From assembly GCA_947475315.1 (NCBI GenBank), contig CANJMY010000002.1:31258-95257 (forward strand): a DNA stretch of 64,000 bases, read 5' to 3'. The position numbers were made by a program, and so were the translations under genes. This document shows, piece after piece, positions 37,593 to 48,368 of this stretch. Each line of letters begins with the position of its first letter. The first letter of the stretch is position 1. The notes below the pieces were generated by a model. That model did no database searches. It was not told where the DNA came from and saw nothing but the letters and a program-made list of their open reading frames with translations. Source of the DNA: Pseudomonadota bacterium. GTDB taxonomy: Bacteria > Myxococcota_A > UBA796 > GCA-2862545.

Positions 37593-38489
37593 CTAGCCCG
37601 CGTCCGTGTCCATCGGCGCGTCGGTGTCCGCGGGGACGCTGCCGTCGTCCGGGAACAAGAACGCGGGCACACCCTCGAACACGATCGAGGTCGACATCTG
37701 CTGGCAGGTGCCGCTGCCGTCGGGCGCCAGATCCGCGATTTGGTTGAGCGCCGCGCCGATCGCGCCGACGAGCGCGGACGGGATGGCGTCGAAGCCCTGC
37801 ACGTTCGCGTTGACCTCGGCGGTGGAGACGCCGCCGGAGACGACGCCGTGGAAGGTGCCGTCGCCGTTGTCGGTGAGCGACACGGTGCCGTCGGTCATCG
37901 ACAGGTCGATCGTCTCGTCGAACACGTGCAGCGGCAGGCGAAGCGTCAGGCCAGAGCCGAGCACGGAGCCGTCGGGCTGCTTGTGTGCGCAGGTGACGTT
38001 GGCCGAGGGCTGCGTGCGGTCGATCTCGAAGGTCTGGCCCGGGAGGATCAGCCCGTTCGTGCCGATCATGGGGGCGCTGCCGCCGCGGGCGACCTCGATG
38101 GGGATGCAGCCGTCGGCGTCTTCGGGCGACATGGCGAACAGCAGCAGCAGCTCGCCGCTGGTGACGGCGTTCTGGACCAGATCCGGGAGCGCCTGGCCGC
38201 CGGTCGCCGCGATGACCGGCATCAGGCTCGCGAACGCGTTGTCGATGCCGGGCGCGCCGTTGGGGGACGTGTAGTCCTGGATGCCGCAGCCCGTGTTGTC
38301 GCCTCGCGCGGTGACCGCGTTGTCCAGGTCGAAGCCCTCGCTGACGCCGTCGGCGCCGCCCGCGAACTCGACCGCGCGGGCGAGGACCACGGTGCCGGAC
38401 TCCGGCTCCGACGTGATGCTGTCGTCGGGAGGAGGCTTGCAGGCCGCAGCGCCCACGAGCGCGAGCAGGGTCAGCGTGCGCATGGTCAT
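37593..38489 (-). CDS. Lipoprotein with Asp/Thr-rich C-terminus
   Basis: The protein has 298 residues. MTMRTLTLLALVGAAAC is a lipoprotein signal with lipobox Cys17. The rest is a beta-rich predicted extracellular domain with only scattered Cys and a DTDAPMDTDAG end. Stretches such as GLTLRLPLHVFDETIDLSMT and DGTVSLTDNGDGTFHGVVSG resemble secreted beta-sandwich proteins. The start ATG overlaps the TGA of the DUF1552 gene, so it belongs to the three-gene cassette with the DUF1592 and DUF1552 proteins, whose functions are also unknown. I do not recognise the family. Confidence 0.7.
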   Translation of the reverse strand: MTMRTLTLLALVGAAACKPPPDDSITSEPESGTVVLARAVEFAGGADGVSEGFDLDNAVTARGDNTGCGIQDYTSPNGAPGIDNAFASLMPVIAATGGQALPDLVQNAVTSGELLLLFAMSPEDADGCIPIEVARGGSAPMIGTNGLILPGQTFEIDRTQPSANVTCAHKQPDGSVLGSGLTLRLPLHVFDETIDLSMTDGTVSLTDNGDGTFHGVVSGGVSTAEVNANVQGFDAIPSALVGAIGAALNQIADLAPDGSGTCQQMSTSIVFEGVPAFLFPDDGSVPADTDAPMDTDAG

Positions 38490-39796
38490 GCCTCGATCGC
38501 CGAGATGCCGTCGGTGGTGAGGCGATCCTCGTCGCCGAAGGAGGGCGCCGCGACGCCCATGGCACGGATCGCGGAGAGCATGATCTTGCTCGCGTTCTCG
38601 CGGCCGGTCGAGTGGTAGTGGATGTCCTGCACCAGCGCGCCATCGGCGGAGCCGGCGAGCACGATGGGGTAGTCGTCCAGGCTGTGCGTCTTGCCGAGCG
38701 ACACGTCGGAGGTCGCCATGACCAGGCTGTGGTCGAGCAGGCTGGCGTCGCCCTCCTGGACCGAGTCGAGCTTGGACAGGAAGTAGGACAGCTCCTCCAT
38801 GGCGCGGAGGGTGTTCGCCTGGACCGTGGGCTGATCGCCGGGCTCGTTGTGGGTGAGTTCGTGGTGGCCCGCCGTGGCGCCCGGGAACAGGTAGTTCGAC
38901 ACCGGCGTCATGAACGCCATGCTGAGCACGCGGGTCTGGTCGCACGCGAGCGCCATCACGAGCATGTCGGCCAGCTCGCGGTGGTTGAGGAAAGGATCCT
39001 CGAGCTTGTCGACGCTGAGGGGTTCGGCGGGGCGGGAGCACGCCGCCAGATCCGGCGGACCGGCCTGCAGGCGCGTGAGGCGCAGCTCCAGGTCGCGGAT
39101 GCCGGAGAGGTGCTGGTCGAGGCGCGCGCGGTCCGCCGAGCCGAGCTTGGCCTGGAGCGCGGTGACCCGGTCGGTCACCACGTCGAGCACGCTCTGGCGC
39201 AGCCCGAGCTTGGGATCGACCACGGCGTCCTCGCCCGGGGCGCGGAACGTCGGTCCGAACAGTCGCTGGTACATGGCGAACGGGTTGGTCTCGGGCGGGT
39301 TCGGGCTGTGGGGGCCGTTGAACGACACACCCTCAGAGAACCACGCGCCGGCCTCGATCGACCGGTAGGGCGTGTCGCCGCCGATCTGCGCCGCGATGAT
39401 CTGGTCGATCGTGGGGCCGGCGTAGGTCTGGTCGCCCTCGGTGCCGAGTTGGCCCAGGCCGGTCAGCAGCGAGCCAAAGCCTGAGTAGTGGGGGATGCTG
39501 TTGATCGCGCGGATCTCCAGGCCCGTGACCAGCGCGAGCTTGGACTTCACCGGAGCCAGCGGCTGGAGCAGCGGGGAGAGCTCCCACGCGTTGCCCACGC
39601 CCTGCGCCGACGGCGTCCAGAACGCAGGGACGACGCCGTTCGCCCAAGTCCACAGCGCGAAGCGCTTGGGGAAGGCGGAGCCGTCCGCCCAGGCGGTGCC
39701 CGAGCGGTTCATCATGGCTTCCAGCGGCGGCAACGCGACCGTGGCGACAGCGCCTCCGAAGAGGCCCTTGAGCACGGTCCGACGGTTGATGGTCAT
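38486..39796 (-). CDS. DUF1552 protein with twin-arginine signal
   Basis: The protein has 436 residues. The N-terminus MTINRRTVLKGLFGGAVATV is a twin-arginine (Tat) signal, so it is exported folded, presumably with a cofactor. GPTIDQIIAAQIGGDTPYRS, NPPETNPFAMYQRLFG, HHELTHNEPGD and DLELRLTRL are typical of DUF1552, a family of the alkaline-phosphatase-like fold region common in planctomycetes and myxobacteria. It starts four bases within the DUF1592 gene end. Members always accompany the DUF1592-type cytochrome-like protein; the pair is thought to act together in the periplasm, but the substrate is unknown. Confidence 0.88.
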   Translation of the reverse strand: MTINRRTVLKGLFGGAVATVALPPLEAMMNRSGTAWADGSAFPKRFALWTWANGVVPAFWTPSAQGVGNAWELSPLLQPLAPVKSKLALVTGLEIRAINSIPHYSGFGSLLTGLGQLGTEGDQTYAGPTIDQIIAAQIGGDTPYRSIEAGAWFSEGVSFNGPHSPNPPETNPFAMYQRLFGPTFRAPGEDAVVDPKLGLRQSVLDVVTDRVTALQAKLGSADRARLDQHLSGIRDLELRLTRLQAGPPDLAACSRPAEPLSVDKLEDPFLNHRELADMLVMALACDQTRVLSMAFMTPVSNYLFPGATAGHHELTHNEPGDQPTVQANTLRAMEELSYFLSKLDSVQEGDASLLDHSLVMATSDVSLGKTHSLDDYPIVLAGSADGALVQDIHYHSTGRENASKIMLSAIRAMGVAAPSFGDEDRLTTDGISAIEA

Positions 39797-41400
39797 TCCT
39801 GCACCTCACCAACGCGACGGAACATGGGGGACAGCGCGAGATCGCGCCACAGGGCCTGCAAGCGGAAGTCCTCCTCGGCGAACTTGTCGGCGAGCCAGTC
39901 GTAGGACTCCTGGTCCTCGTCCGTCTCCTGGATGCCGGTCGCGGCGCGCGCGACCTGATTGACCATGCAGGGGACGAAGCTGTTGTGCCCCCGGATGGCC
40001 CGCGCGAGGCCGATGAGGCCGTCGTACTTCTCGCCGTCCAGGTCACCCGACGCGTCGATCTGGGTGTCGGCTTCGGTCGTGCGGTACACGCCGATGCCGT
40101 CGAACTGCTCCAGCGACAGGCCGATCGGGTCCATCAGCTTGTGGCAGGCGGCGCAGACCGGCGTCTCCAAGTGCACCGCGATGCGGTCGCGCAGCGTGGG
40201 GGCGTCCGGCGAAGGCTCGGGGATCGCGGTGTTCACGCCCGCGGGCGGGGCCGGCATGGTCTGGCAGAGCAGCGTCTCGCGGACGAACTTGCCGCGCTTG
40301 GTGGCGCTGGAAGACCGCGGGTGGGCGAACTGCGCCAGGATGGCGGCCTGACCGAGCAGACCGGCGCGGGCACCGTCCTCGGGCAGATCGGTGGGGCCCA
40401 GGCCGTCGCGAACCGGGGCCGGGACGCCGTACAGCGTGGCCAGGTTGCGGTCCAAGAACGTGTGGCGCGTGGTGAGCAGGTCCCGGAGGTCCCCGTCGCG
40501 GGCGAACACCAGGTCCTCAAGGCCGGCCAGCGTCTCCTCGCGGGCGGCCTCGAACAGGCCCTCGCGCAGGTACACGAACACGGTCGGGTCCTTCTGGATG
40601 TCGGCGAGCGTGCCCAGGTTGAGCAGATCGTCGGTCCAGGCCCGCAGGCCGCGGTGGGCGCGCGGGTCGGCGATCATGCGGTCGACCTGGGTGGTCAGGC
40701 CGTCCAGGTTGTCCAAATCTCCGGCGGCCGCGGCGTCGAGCAGCGCGTCGTCGGGGATGGAGTCCCACAGCATGAACGAGAGGCGGCTGGCCATCTCGAA
40801 GCCGGTGTAGCGGAGCTTGCCGGGGGCGTCCGGATCGGGTTCGCCGAGCTCCGGGCGCATCAGGAAGTCCGGGGACTGGAGCAGCGCGGCGATGCCGAAC
40901 TGCAGACCCTCATCGAAGTCGGCCAGCGTGCTGGACGCCTCGCCTACGAGCGCGACCAGCGTGGCGACCTCGTCTTCCGCGAGCGGTCGACGCCAGGCGC
41001 GGCGGCCGAGCAGCTCCATGGCCTGTGTCGCGCAGGCGTCGTCGGTGACGCCTTCGGGCTCGCAGGGCATCCAGGTGCTCTTGTGGACGTCGTCCAACGC
41101 CTGCTCGGCGAGCACGTAGGCCGCGGCCTCGTAGCGCTCGACGCCGCGCGGGGAGATGGTCACCTGGCTGGCGCCGATGCGACCAAGGCCCGCGGCCCGG
41201 AGATCAGGCTCCGGCGCGTCTGGGATGTAGACGTCGTCTCCAAACAAGTCCTGGAGCGCGTGCTCGTACTGGGACTCGGTGAGGCGGCGAAGGACAGGCG
41301 CGTCGCCGGTGACCTCAGGAGCCGGACCCACCGCTTGGGGTTCGGACTCTGGGGTGCAACCAGAAAGCGCCACGACGAGGAGGAGTGGAACGTGTTTCAT
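39793..41400 (-). CDS. DUF1592/DUF1588-type lipoprotein with CxxCH heme-like motif
   Basis: The protein has 535 residues and lipobox MKHVPLLLVVALSGC (Cys15). Domains in order correspond to the DUF1587/DUF1595/DUF1592/DUF1588/DUF1585 chain: LRRLTESQYEHALQDLFGDD, ELLGRRAWRRPLAEDEVATL, YTGFEMASRLSFMLWDSIPD, HPRSSSATKRGKFVRETLLC, then VCAACHKLMDPIGLSLEQFD. The last motif holds CAACH, a classic c-type heme binding site, with a downstream Met. Hence it is probably an envelope cytochrome-like protein partnering the Tat-exported DUF1552 protein. It is the first gene of the minus-strand cassette. Confidence 0.88.
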   Translation of the reverse strand: MKHVPLLLVVALSGCTPESEPQAVGPAPEVTGDAPVLRRLTESQYEHALQDLFGDDVYIPDAPEPDLRAAGLGRIGASQVTISPRGVERYEAAAYVLAEQALDDVHKSTWMPCEPEGVTDDACATQAMELLGRRAWRRPLAEDEVATLVALVGEASSTLADFDEGLQFGIAALLQSPDFLMRPELGEPDPDAPGKLRYTGFEMASRLSFMLWDSIPDDALLDAAAAGDLDNLDGLTTQVDRMIADPRAHRGLRAWTDDLLNLGTLADIQKDPTVFVYLREGLFEAAREETLAGLEDLVFARDGDLRDLLTTRHTFLDRNLATLYGVPAPVRDGLGPTDLPEDGARAGLLGQAAILAQFAHPRSSSATKRGKFVRETLLCQTMPAPPAGVNTAIPEPSPDAPTLRDRIAVHLETPVCAACHKLMDPIGLSLEQFDGIGVYRTTEADTQIDASGDLDGEKYDGLIGLARAIRGHNSFVPCMVNQVARAATGIQETDEDQESYDWLADKFAEEDFRLQALWRDLALSPMFRRVGEVQE

Positions 41401-41683
41401 CGCCCGCGATTATACGTGAATCCGAGGCGGGTCGCGAGCCCCATGCGTGAGGCCGTGGTGAATCGTGAACAACGAGGGTTGAACCGATGCGTGCACGGGC
41501 GGTTCTCGGTGGGATGCCGCGAACCAGCCGACGGGGAGGCCTCGCGTAGGCTTGACGCAGGCGCTTTTGCGTGTGACATGGGCGCGGTCCGGACTCCCGG
41601 GCAACAAACTACGCTCCCGCGGACGTGCGATGGAAGGCCATCCGACGACGCCTGGGGGACGCGCGAACGCCGAAGGACAGAAC

Positions 41684-41944
41684 ATGGCCGACGACAAGCA
41701 GAAGATTGTGACCGACTACGCGACGCACGAGGGAGACACCGGCTCTCCTGAGGTCCAGGTGGCCCTCATCTCGGCGCGCATTGACCAGCTCACCGCGCAC
41801 TTCAAGGCGCACCCGAAGGACCACGGCTCCCGCCGCGGCCTGCTCAAGCTCGTCGGCCAGCGCCGCCGTCTGCTTGCGTACCTGAAGCTGCACCACGGTC
41901 AGCGCTACCGTGCGCTCATTCAGCGACTGGGCCTCCGCCGCTGA
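41684..41944 (+). CDS. rpsO: 30S ribosomal protein uS15
   Basis: The protein has 86 residues from the ATG giving [20 protein letters not shown], followed by [40 protein letters not shown] and [20 protein letters not shown], all classic uS15. An in-frame upstream TTG would add a basic leader and is rejected. It stands directly before pnp, as in most bacteria, and S15 is known to autoregulate its own mRNA in E. coli; nothing here confirms that. Confidence 0.95.
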   Translation: MADDKQKIVTDYATHEGDTGSPEVQVALISARIDQLTAHFKAHPKDHGSRRGLLKLVGQRRRLLAYLKLHHGQRYRALIQRLGLRR

Positions 41945-41953
41945 TAGGAGAAC

Positions 41954-41984
41954 GGAAGACGGTCACCTCGGTGTCCGTCTTTCC
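41954..41984 (+). terminator. Long stem-loop between rpsO and pnp
   Basis: GGAAGACGG (41954-41962) pairs with CCGTCTTTCC (41975-41984) with one bulge, and inside it CACC pairs with GGTG. It follows the rpsO stop by 9 bases. In E. coli the rpsO-pnp region holds a terminator and an RNase III processing stem; this could be either. Confidence 0.6.
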
Positions 41985-42011
41985 TGCTTCTGGGATCTCG
42001 ATCCCGCCCAA

Positions 42012-42031
42012 CCTGACGGCTCGCCGTCAGG
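42012..42031 (+). promoter_or_regulatory. Second rpsO-pnp hairpin
   Basis: CCTGACGG and CCGTCAGG form a perfect 8-bp stem with a CTCG loop. Together with the stem at 41954 it occupies the first third of the 299-base rpsO-pnp gap; the remainder (42040-42240) shows no gene. It is a candidate processing site for pnp mRNA control. Confidence 0.45.
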
Positions 42032-42243
42032 GGCCCCACGGACCGCCACCGGTGGTTCGCGCTCTCTCCAAACCCGTAGTTCATTCCCGCTCGATCGCGG
42101 CCCCTTCACCCGTCTTCGAGGTCTGACTGTCCCGCACAGTCCGCCCTCGAAGGTCGGTGAAGACCTCGTGACGGTGCTTCGCTCTCGGCGGGATCCATCA
42201 GGCAGGCCCACGATCTGGGCCCCCATGCCTATTCGAGGATTCC

Positions 42244-44361
42244 ATGTCCCAGCACAACGTCAATCTCGTCACCCGCTCTGTTGAAGTCGGCGGACGCACC
42301 ATCACCTTCGAGACCGGCAAGCTCGCCAAGCAGGCCGGCGGCGCCGTTATGGTGAAGTCCGGTGACAGCCAGGTGCTCGTCACCTGCGTCGCCATGCACG
42401 AGCCCACCAAGTTCGACTTCATGCCGCTCACGGTCGACTACCAGGACCGCGCGGGCGCCTCGGGCACCATCCCCGGCGGCTTCCTCAAGCGTGAGGGCAT
42501 GGCGAACGAGCGCATGACGCTCATCTCTCGCCTCATCGACCGCCCGATCCGCCCGCTCTTCCCGAAGACCTTCCGCAACGAGACCCAGATCATCGCGACG
42601 GTCATCTCGTACGACAAGGACGCGGAGACCGACATCCTGGCGCTCTGCGGCGCGTCCGCCGCCACCTGGATCTCCCCGGCGCCGGTGAGCGAGCCCGTCG
42701 CCGCCGTCCGTCTGGTCAAGGTCGGCGCCACCTGGCACATCAACCCCTCCAAGGACATCGCGAACGCCGCGGACGTCACCCTGGTGGTCGCGGGCACTGC
42801 GTCGTCGATCATCATGGTCGAGGGCGGCGGCAAGGAGGCCCCTGAGGCCGACTTCCTCGACGCGCTGGACCTGGCTCAGGTCGAGATCAAGAAGATCGTG
42901 GCGGTGATCGAGGACCTCGGTCGCGCCGCCGGCAAGCCCCGCATGGAGTGGTCGGCCGGTCGCACGCCGGACGCCGCCATCGTCGCCGCCGTGCTCGAGA
43001 AGGGCGGCGCGCCGCTCAAGGCCGCCATGGGCATCGCCGGCAAGCACGAGCGTAAGGTCGCCATCAAGGCCGCCCGCGACGCCGTGATCACCGAGCTCGT
43101 CGCCGGCAAGTCGGAGGGCGAGGCCGCCGTCATCGTGGAAGACGCCAAGGAAGGCTGGGAGAAGCTGGTCAAGAAGACCATGCGCTTCGCCGTCCTCGAC
43201 ACGAACAAGCGCCTCGACGGCCGCAGCCCCTCTGACGTCCGCGCCATCTGGTGCGAGGTCGGCACGGCGCCGCGCGCGCACGGCTCGGGCACGTTCACCC
43301 GCGGTGAGACGCAGGCCCTCGTGGTCGCCACGCTCGGCACCGACACCGACGCGCAGATGCTCGACTACCCGGACGGCAAGCGCGATCGCACCTGGATGCT
43401 GACCTACAACTTCCCGCCGTACTGCACCGGCGAGGCCCGCCCGCTCCGCGCGCCCAAGCGCCGCGAGATCGGCCACGGCGCCCTGGCGCATCGCGCGCTG
43501 GAGGCCGTGCTCCCCACCAAGGACCAGTTCCCCTACGTGCTCCGCTGCACCTCGGACGTCCTCGAGTCCAACGGCTCGTCGTCCATGGCCACCGTCTGCG
43601 GCGCGACGCTCTCGCTCCTCGACGCGGGCGTTCCGCTCAAGGCGCCGGTCGCGGGCATCGCGATGGGCCTGATCAAGGAAGGCGAGCGCTTCGCCGTCAT
43701 CAGCGACATCCTCGGTGACGAGGACGCGCTGGGCGACATGGACTTCAAGGTCGCCGGCTCGCGCAACGGCATCACCGCGTTCCAGATGGACACCAAGATC
43801 TCCGGCGTCAGCCGCGAGGTCATGGCCGCCGCGCTCGAGCAGGCTCGCCAGGGCCGCCTGCACATCCTCGACGAGATGGACAAGTGCATCTCGGCGCCCC
43901 GCGAGGAGCTCTCCCCGCACGCGCCGCGCATCACCACCATCCACATCAAGCCGGACCGCATCCGCGAGCTCATCGGCCCGGGCGGCAAGGTCATCCGCGA
44001 GATCCAGGCGCAGTGCGGCGTCAAGGTCAACGTCGACGACGCGGGCAAGGTCGACATCGCGTCGTCCGACAGCGCGGCCACGGCCAAGGCCATGGCGATG
44101 ATCCGCGAGCTCATGCAGGAGGCCGAGATCGGCGCCCTGTACCTGGGCACGGTCAAGCGCATCACGGACTTCGGCGCCTTCGTCGAGATCTTCCCCGGCA
44201 CCGACGGCCTGATCCACATCAGCCACCTCGCCCACGAGCGCGTCAACGACGTGCGCGACGTCCTCAATGAGGGCGACGAGGTGCTGGTCCGCGTGATCGA
44301 CGTCGATCGCTCCGGCAAGATCCGCCTGTCCCGCAAGGAGGCGCTCGAGACGGCGAGCTGA
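42244..44361 (+). CDS. pnp: Polyribonucleotide nucleotidyltransferase (PNPase)
   Basis: The enzyme degrades RNA 3'-to-5' by phosphorolysis in the cytoplasm and degradosome. The 705-residue protein has the full domain order: two RNase PH domains ([20 protein letters not shown] in the first; [20 protein letters not shown] and [20 protein letters not shown] in the second, the latter holding the catalytic region), an all-helical linker, a KH domain ([20 protein letters not shown]) and a C-terminal S1 domain ([20 protein letters not shown]). All are intact. It starts with [19 protein letters not shown]. Confidence 0.97.
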   Translation: MSQHNVNLVTRSVEVGGRTITFETGKLAKQAGGAVMVKSGDSQVLVTCVAMHEPTKFDFMPLTVDYQDRAGASGTIPGGFLKREGMANERMTLISRLIDRPIRPLFPKTFRNETQIIATVISYDKDAETDILALCGASAATWISPAPVSEPVAAVRLVKVGATWHINPSKDIANAADVTLVVAGTASSIIMVEGGGKEAPEADFLDALDLAQVEIKKIVAVIEDLGRAAGKPRMEWSAGRTPDAAIVAAVLEKGGAPLKAAMGIAGKHERKVAIKAARDAVITELVAGKSEGEAAVIVEDAKEGWEKLVKKTMRFAVLDTNKRLDGRSPSDVRAIWCEVGTAPRAHGSGTFTRGETQALVVATLGTDTDAQMLDYPDGKRDRTWMLTYNFPPYCTGEARPLRAPKRREIGHGALAHRALEAVLPTKDQFPYVLRCTSDVLESNGSSSMATVCGATLSLLDAGVPLKAPVAGIAMGLIKEGERFAVISDILGDEDALGDMDFKVAGSRNGITAFQMDTKISGVSREVMAAALEQARQGRLHILDEMDKCISAPREELSPHAPRITTIHIKPDRIRELIGPGGKVIREIQAQCGVKVNVDDAGKVDIASSDSAATAKAMAMIRELMQEAEIGALYLGTVKRITDFGAFVEIFPGTDGLIHISHLAHERVNDVRDVLNEGDEVLVRVIDVDRSGKIRLSRKEALETAS

Positions 44362-44431
44362 TCGCCGACCTCGAACGTGTAGTGTAGCGGCCGGCGTGAG
44401 AACGTCGGCCGCGCTTCGTTTCGGAGGGTTG

Positions 44432-44875
44432 ATGCGACACGTGTCGATCCGGCGCCTCGACGGCGCCAAGGATCTCGAGCTCCCCCGCTACGAGACCACG
44501 GGCAGCGCGGGCTGTGACCTGCGCGCCGCGGTCGAGGCGGAGATCGTGCTGGCGCCCGGTGCGCGCGCGCTGGTGCCCACGGGCCTGGCGATCGCGCTGC
44601 CGGACGGGCACGAGGCGCAGGTGCGTCCGCGCTCCGGCCTGGCCGTCAAGAACGGCGTGACCGTGCTCAACGCCCCCGGCACCATCGACGCGGACTACCG
44701 TGGCGAGATCAAGGTGCCGTTGATCAACCTGGGCGCCGAGCCCTTCGTGATCCGCCGCGGCGACCGCATCGCCCAGCTGGTCGTGGCGCCGTTCGTTCAG
44801 GTTGCGTGGGACGAGGTCGACAGCCTCGACGCGACCACGCGCGGGACGGGTGGCTTCGGCTCCACGGGTGTTTAG
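44432..44875 (+). CDS. dut: dUTP pyrophosphatase (dUTPase)
   Basis: The enzyme hydrolyses dUTP to dUMP, keeping uracil out of DNA. 147 residues from the ATG at 44432, preceded by GGAGG; an upstream in-frame GTG would add 12 residues. Motifs of the trimeric family are AGCDLRAA (1), [20 protein letters not shown] (2 and 3, with the uracil-pocket Asn and the Asp), [10 protein letters not shown] (4) and [10 protein letters not shown] (5). It is 43 bases upstream of ffh and co-directional with pnp. Confidence 0.94.
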   Translation: MRHVSIRRLDGAKDLELPRYETTGSAGCDLRAAVEAEIVLAPGARALVPTGLAIALPDGHEAQVRPRSGLAVKNGVTVLNAPGTIDADYRGEIKVPLINLGAEPFVIRRGDRIAQLVVAPFVQVAWDEVDSLDATTRGTGGFGSTGV

Positions 44876-44917
44876 AATCTGACCCCGCGCGCGTGCGCGG
44901 ACCTCTGACCGGACGGG

Positions 44918-46510
<1,593 letters not shown>

Positions 46511-46535
46511 ATCGCTCAGATCGGATCTGAGCGAT
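46511..46535 (+). terminator. Palindrome directly after ffh stop
   Basis: ATCGCTCAGATC and GATCTGAGCGAT are perfect 12-bp arms around a single G, immediately after the TAG. A fold with 10-11 bp would give a strong hairpin; downstream bases (CTTCGCTTCTT) are moderately T-rich, so this is a likely intrinsic terminator. Confidence 0.65.
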
Positions 46536-46679
46536 CGCGCAGCTTCGCTTCTTATACGTTGGTTATGCGCGTGGACTGAACCGGCGCGCAGCCCCCGGGC
46601 GTCGGTGTGTACAGAGAACCGGCGTCTTCGGTCCGTGCGCTTGCTGCGCCTGCCGTGGGCCTCGGATCGCCGACCGCTA

Positions 46680-46784
46680 GGGTCGGCGCGAAACGAGCGC
46701 CGCGTTCGCAGCGCCCGCCGCGTCCGTGACGCACGCCGCACCCGTTGCGCCTGCCGCGTTCGTGACGCTCGCCGCGCCCGCCGC
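46680..46784 (-). repeat. Diverged Ala/Gly-coding repeats beyond the S41 peptidase stop codon
   Basis: On the minus strand, in frame with the peptidase gene and after its TGA (46787-46785), codons read AAGAASVTN, AAGATGAACVTD, AAGAANAALVS, then RRP and TAG at 46679-46677. The three units repeat GCG-GCG-GGC blocks followed by GTC-ACG-Asn/Asp. The remainder of the 274-base gap (46536-46679) contains nothing I can name. This is 34 codons of an open extension after a stop. Confidence 0.6.
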
Positions 46785-48287
46785 TCACCAGCTCGCGCGC
46801 GCCGCGTCCAGCACCCAATCGGACCCGTCGGGGTGACCCCGATCGGGCGCGATCAGGCGGTCCGGCAACAGCCCAGCGCCCTCGATGCAGCGGCCGCTCC
46901 GCTCGTGGGTGAGCGCGCTGCTGATGGTCAGCCGCCAGCCGGGCAGCAGCTTGAGCCTGCGCAGGCGACCGCTCCCGCCGCCCGTGGGCTCGCCCCACAC
47001 CTGGACGTGTTCCAAACCTTGGAGGCCTAAGATCGCGTCCTCGCTCGCCGAGTACGTGAGGGGTGAGGTGAGGAAGCGGACCGGCTTGGTCCAGCGCGGC
47101 TTGTCGCTCGGCGCGCCGTCGATCGACTCGGGCGCGCCGAGGCCGCCGCCGGGCTGCGACGTCCGCAGCCAGCCCAGGTGACGGGGCTCGTTGAGGAAGC
47201 GGTCGCGGAAGGCGCGGGCCATCTTGAGGCGCCCGCCGCCGTTGCCGCGCAGGTCGACGATCAGGGCGGGGCAGTCGGCCATCGCCTCGAACGCCTCGTC
47301 GATCGCCTCCTCGACGCCCAGGCCGGGGACCCAGGCGCCGATCCACAGGTAGCCGACGCCTTCGGGCAGCCGCTCCCAGTCGACGGGCGCGCCGGTGGGC
47401 GGCTCCCACGCCTCGGACCAGCGGGCCCAGCGGGCGCCGGGGCCGCGCGCCTCCAGGTCGCGGACCTCGCCGAACGAGCCAGACAGGATCCGCCTCGCCA
47501 CCAACAGGGGCTTTACGTGCGCGGCCGCGGGGGTGGACGCCCACGTCTCCCGCACTGCCTCGCCGACCAGCCGCCACCCGGGCCGAACGCCGTGCGACCA
47601 CGCGGCGGTCCACTCGGCGACGTGGGTGAGCACCACCTCGCCGCCGACCACGCACGCGCCGTAGGGGAGCACGCCGTGGGTGCGCGCCGGGCGGACCCAG
47701 GTGTGGAAGTCGCCCAGCTCGGCCAGCCAGCGCTGCATCGCCACGACCGGGTTGGTCGCGCCGAGCACGGACCACACGTGCCGCCGGGAGAGCGCGGTCC
47801 AGTCCACGCCGCGCAGGCCAAACGACGGCCAGGTGTCGTGCACCTCCACCAGGACGCGCGCGACGGCCTCCTCGACGGTGTGGGCGTGGTCGACCACCAG
47901 CGGTCCGCGCTCCAGGCGAGACAGCGAGCGCAGCGCGCTGAACGACGCCAGGATCCCGTCCACGTCGGCGGCGTCGGTGATCAGCAGGCCCCGATCGCGG
48001 TCCAGGTCGTGGGTGGGCTTGTCGACCGCTGGCCGCCCGAGGGCGGCCAGGTGCGGGTTGTTGGCCGCGGGTCCGATCAGCCAGGTCGGGCCTTCCTCGG
48101 GCGGCGCGTCGACAAAGCGCACCGGCGCGCCAAGCTCCCGCGCCAGGTCCGACGCCTCGGACGCCAGCTGCGCGGGCAGGTCCTGGATCACCGCGCGCTC
48201 GTCGTCCTCCAGGCCGACCGGATCGGAGGGCAGGACGATCGACACGGAGCGAGCGTGGTCGAACGGGGGACGAGGCAGCCGGCGCAT
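46785..48287 (-). CDS. S41-family (tail-specific-like) peptidase
   Basis: The protein has 500 residues, starting at the ATG giving MRRLPRPPFDHARSVSIVLP. The C-terminal catalytic domain shows EGVGYLWIGAWVPGLGVEEA, CPALIVDLRGNGGGRLKMAR (the conserved DLRGNGGG loop), VRFLTSPLTYSASEDAILGL with the nucleophilic Ser in the TYSASE motif, and GEPTGGGSGRLRRLKLLPGW. This is the S41 fold of C-terminal processing and interphotoreceptor-retinoid-binding-like peptidases. No PDZ domain or signal peptide is obvious. The gene is divergent from the methyltransferase run across 81 bases. In-frame sequence after its stop is open for 34 codons. Confidence 0.82.
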   Translation of the reverse strand: MRRLPRPPFDHARSVSIVLPSDPVGLEDDERAVIQDLPAQLASEASDLARELGAPVRFVDAPPEEGPTWLIGPAANNPHLAALGRPAVDKPTHDLDRDRGLLITDAADVDGILASFSALRSLSRLERGPLVVDHAHTVEEAVARVLVEVHDTWPSFGLRGVDWTALSRRHVWSVLGATNPVVAMQRWLAELGDFHTWVRPARTHGVLPYGACVVGGEVVLTHVAEWTAAWSHGVRPGWRLVGEAVRETWASTPAAAHVKPLLVARRILSGSFGEVRDLEARGPGARWARWSEAWEPPTGAPVDWERLPEGVGYLWIGAWVPGLGVEEAIDEAFEAMADCPALIVDLRGNGGGRLKMARAFRDRFLNEPRHLGWLRTSQPGGGLGAPESIDGAPSDKPRWTKPVRFLTSPLTYSASEDAILGLQGLEHVQVWGEPTGGGSGRLRRLKLLPGWRLTISSALTHERSGRCIEGAGLLPDRLIAPDRGHPDGSDWVLDAARASW

Positions 48288-48368
48288 GGCACACCAAAAC
48301 CCGCGCGGACGCGGCACGCCACCCTCGACAGCGCGCGCGTGACCAGCAAGGACGCTGCTGGAGCGACG

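Noticed and set aside
41552..41580. A TTGACG element 18 bases before GACATG upstream of rpsO as a promoter.
   Set aside because: The -35 half is good but the -10 half is poor; too weak to list as a feature.
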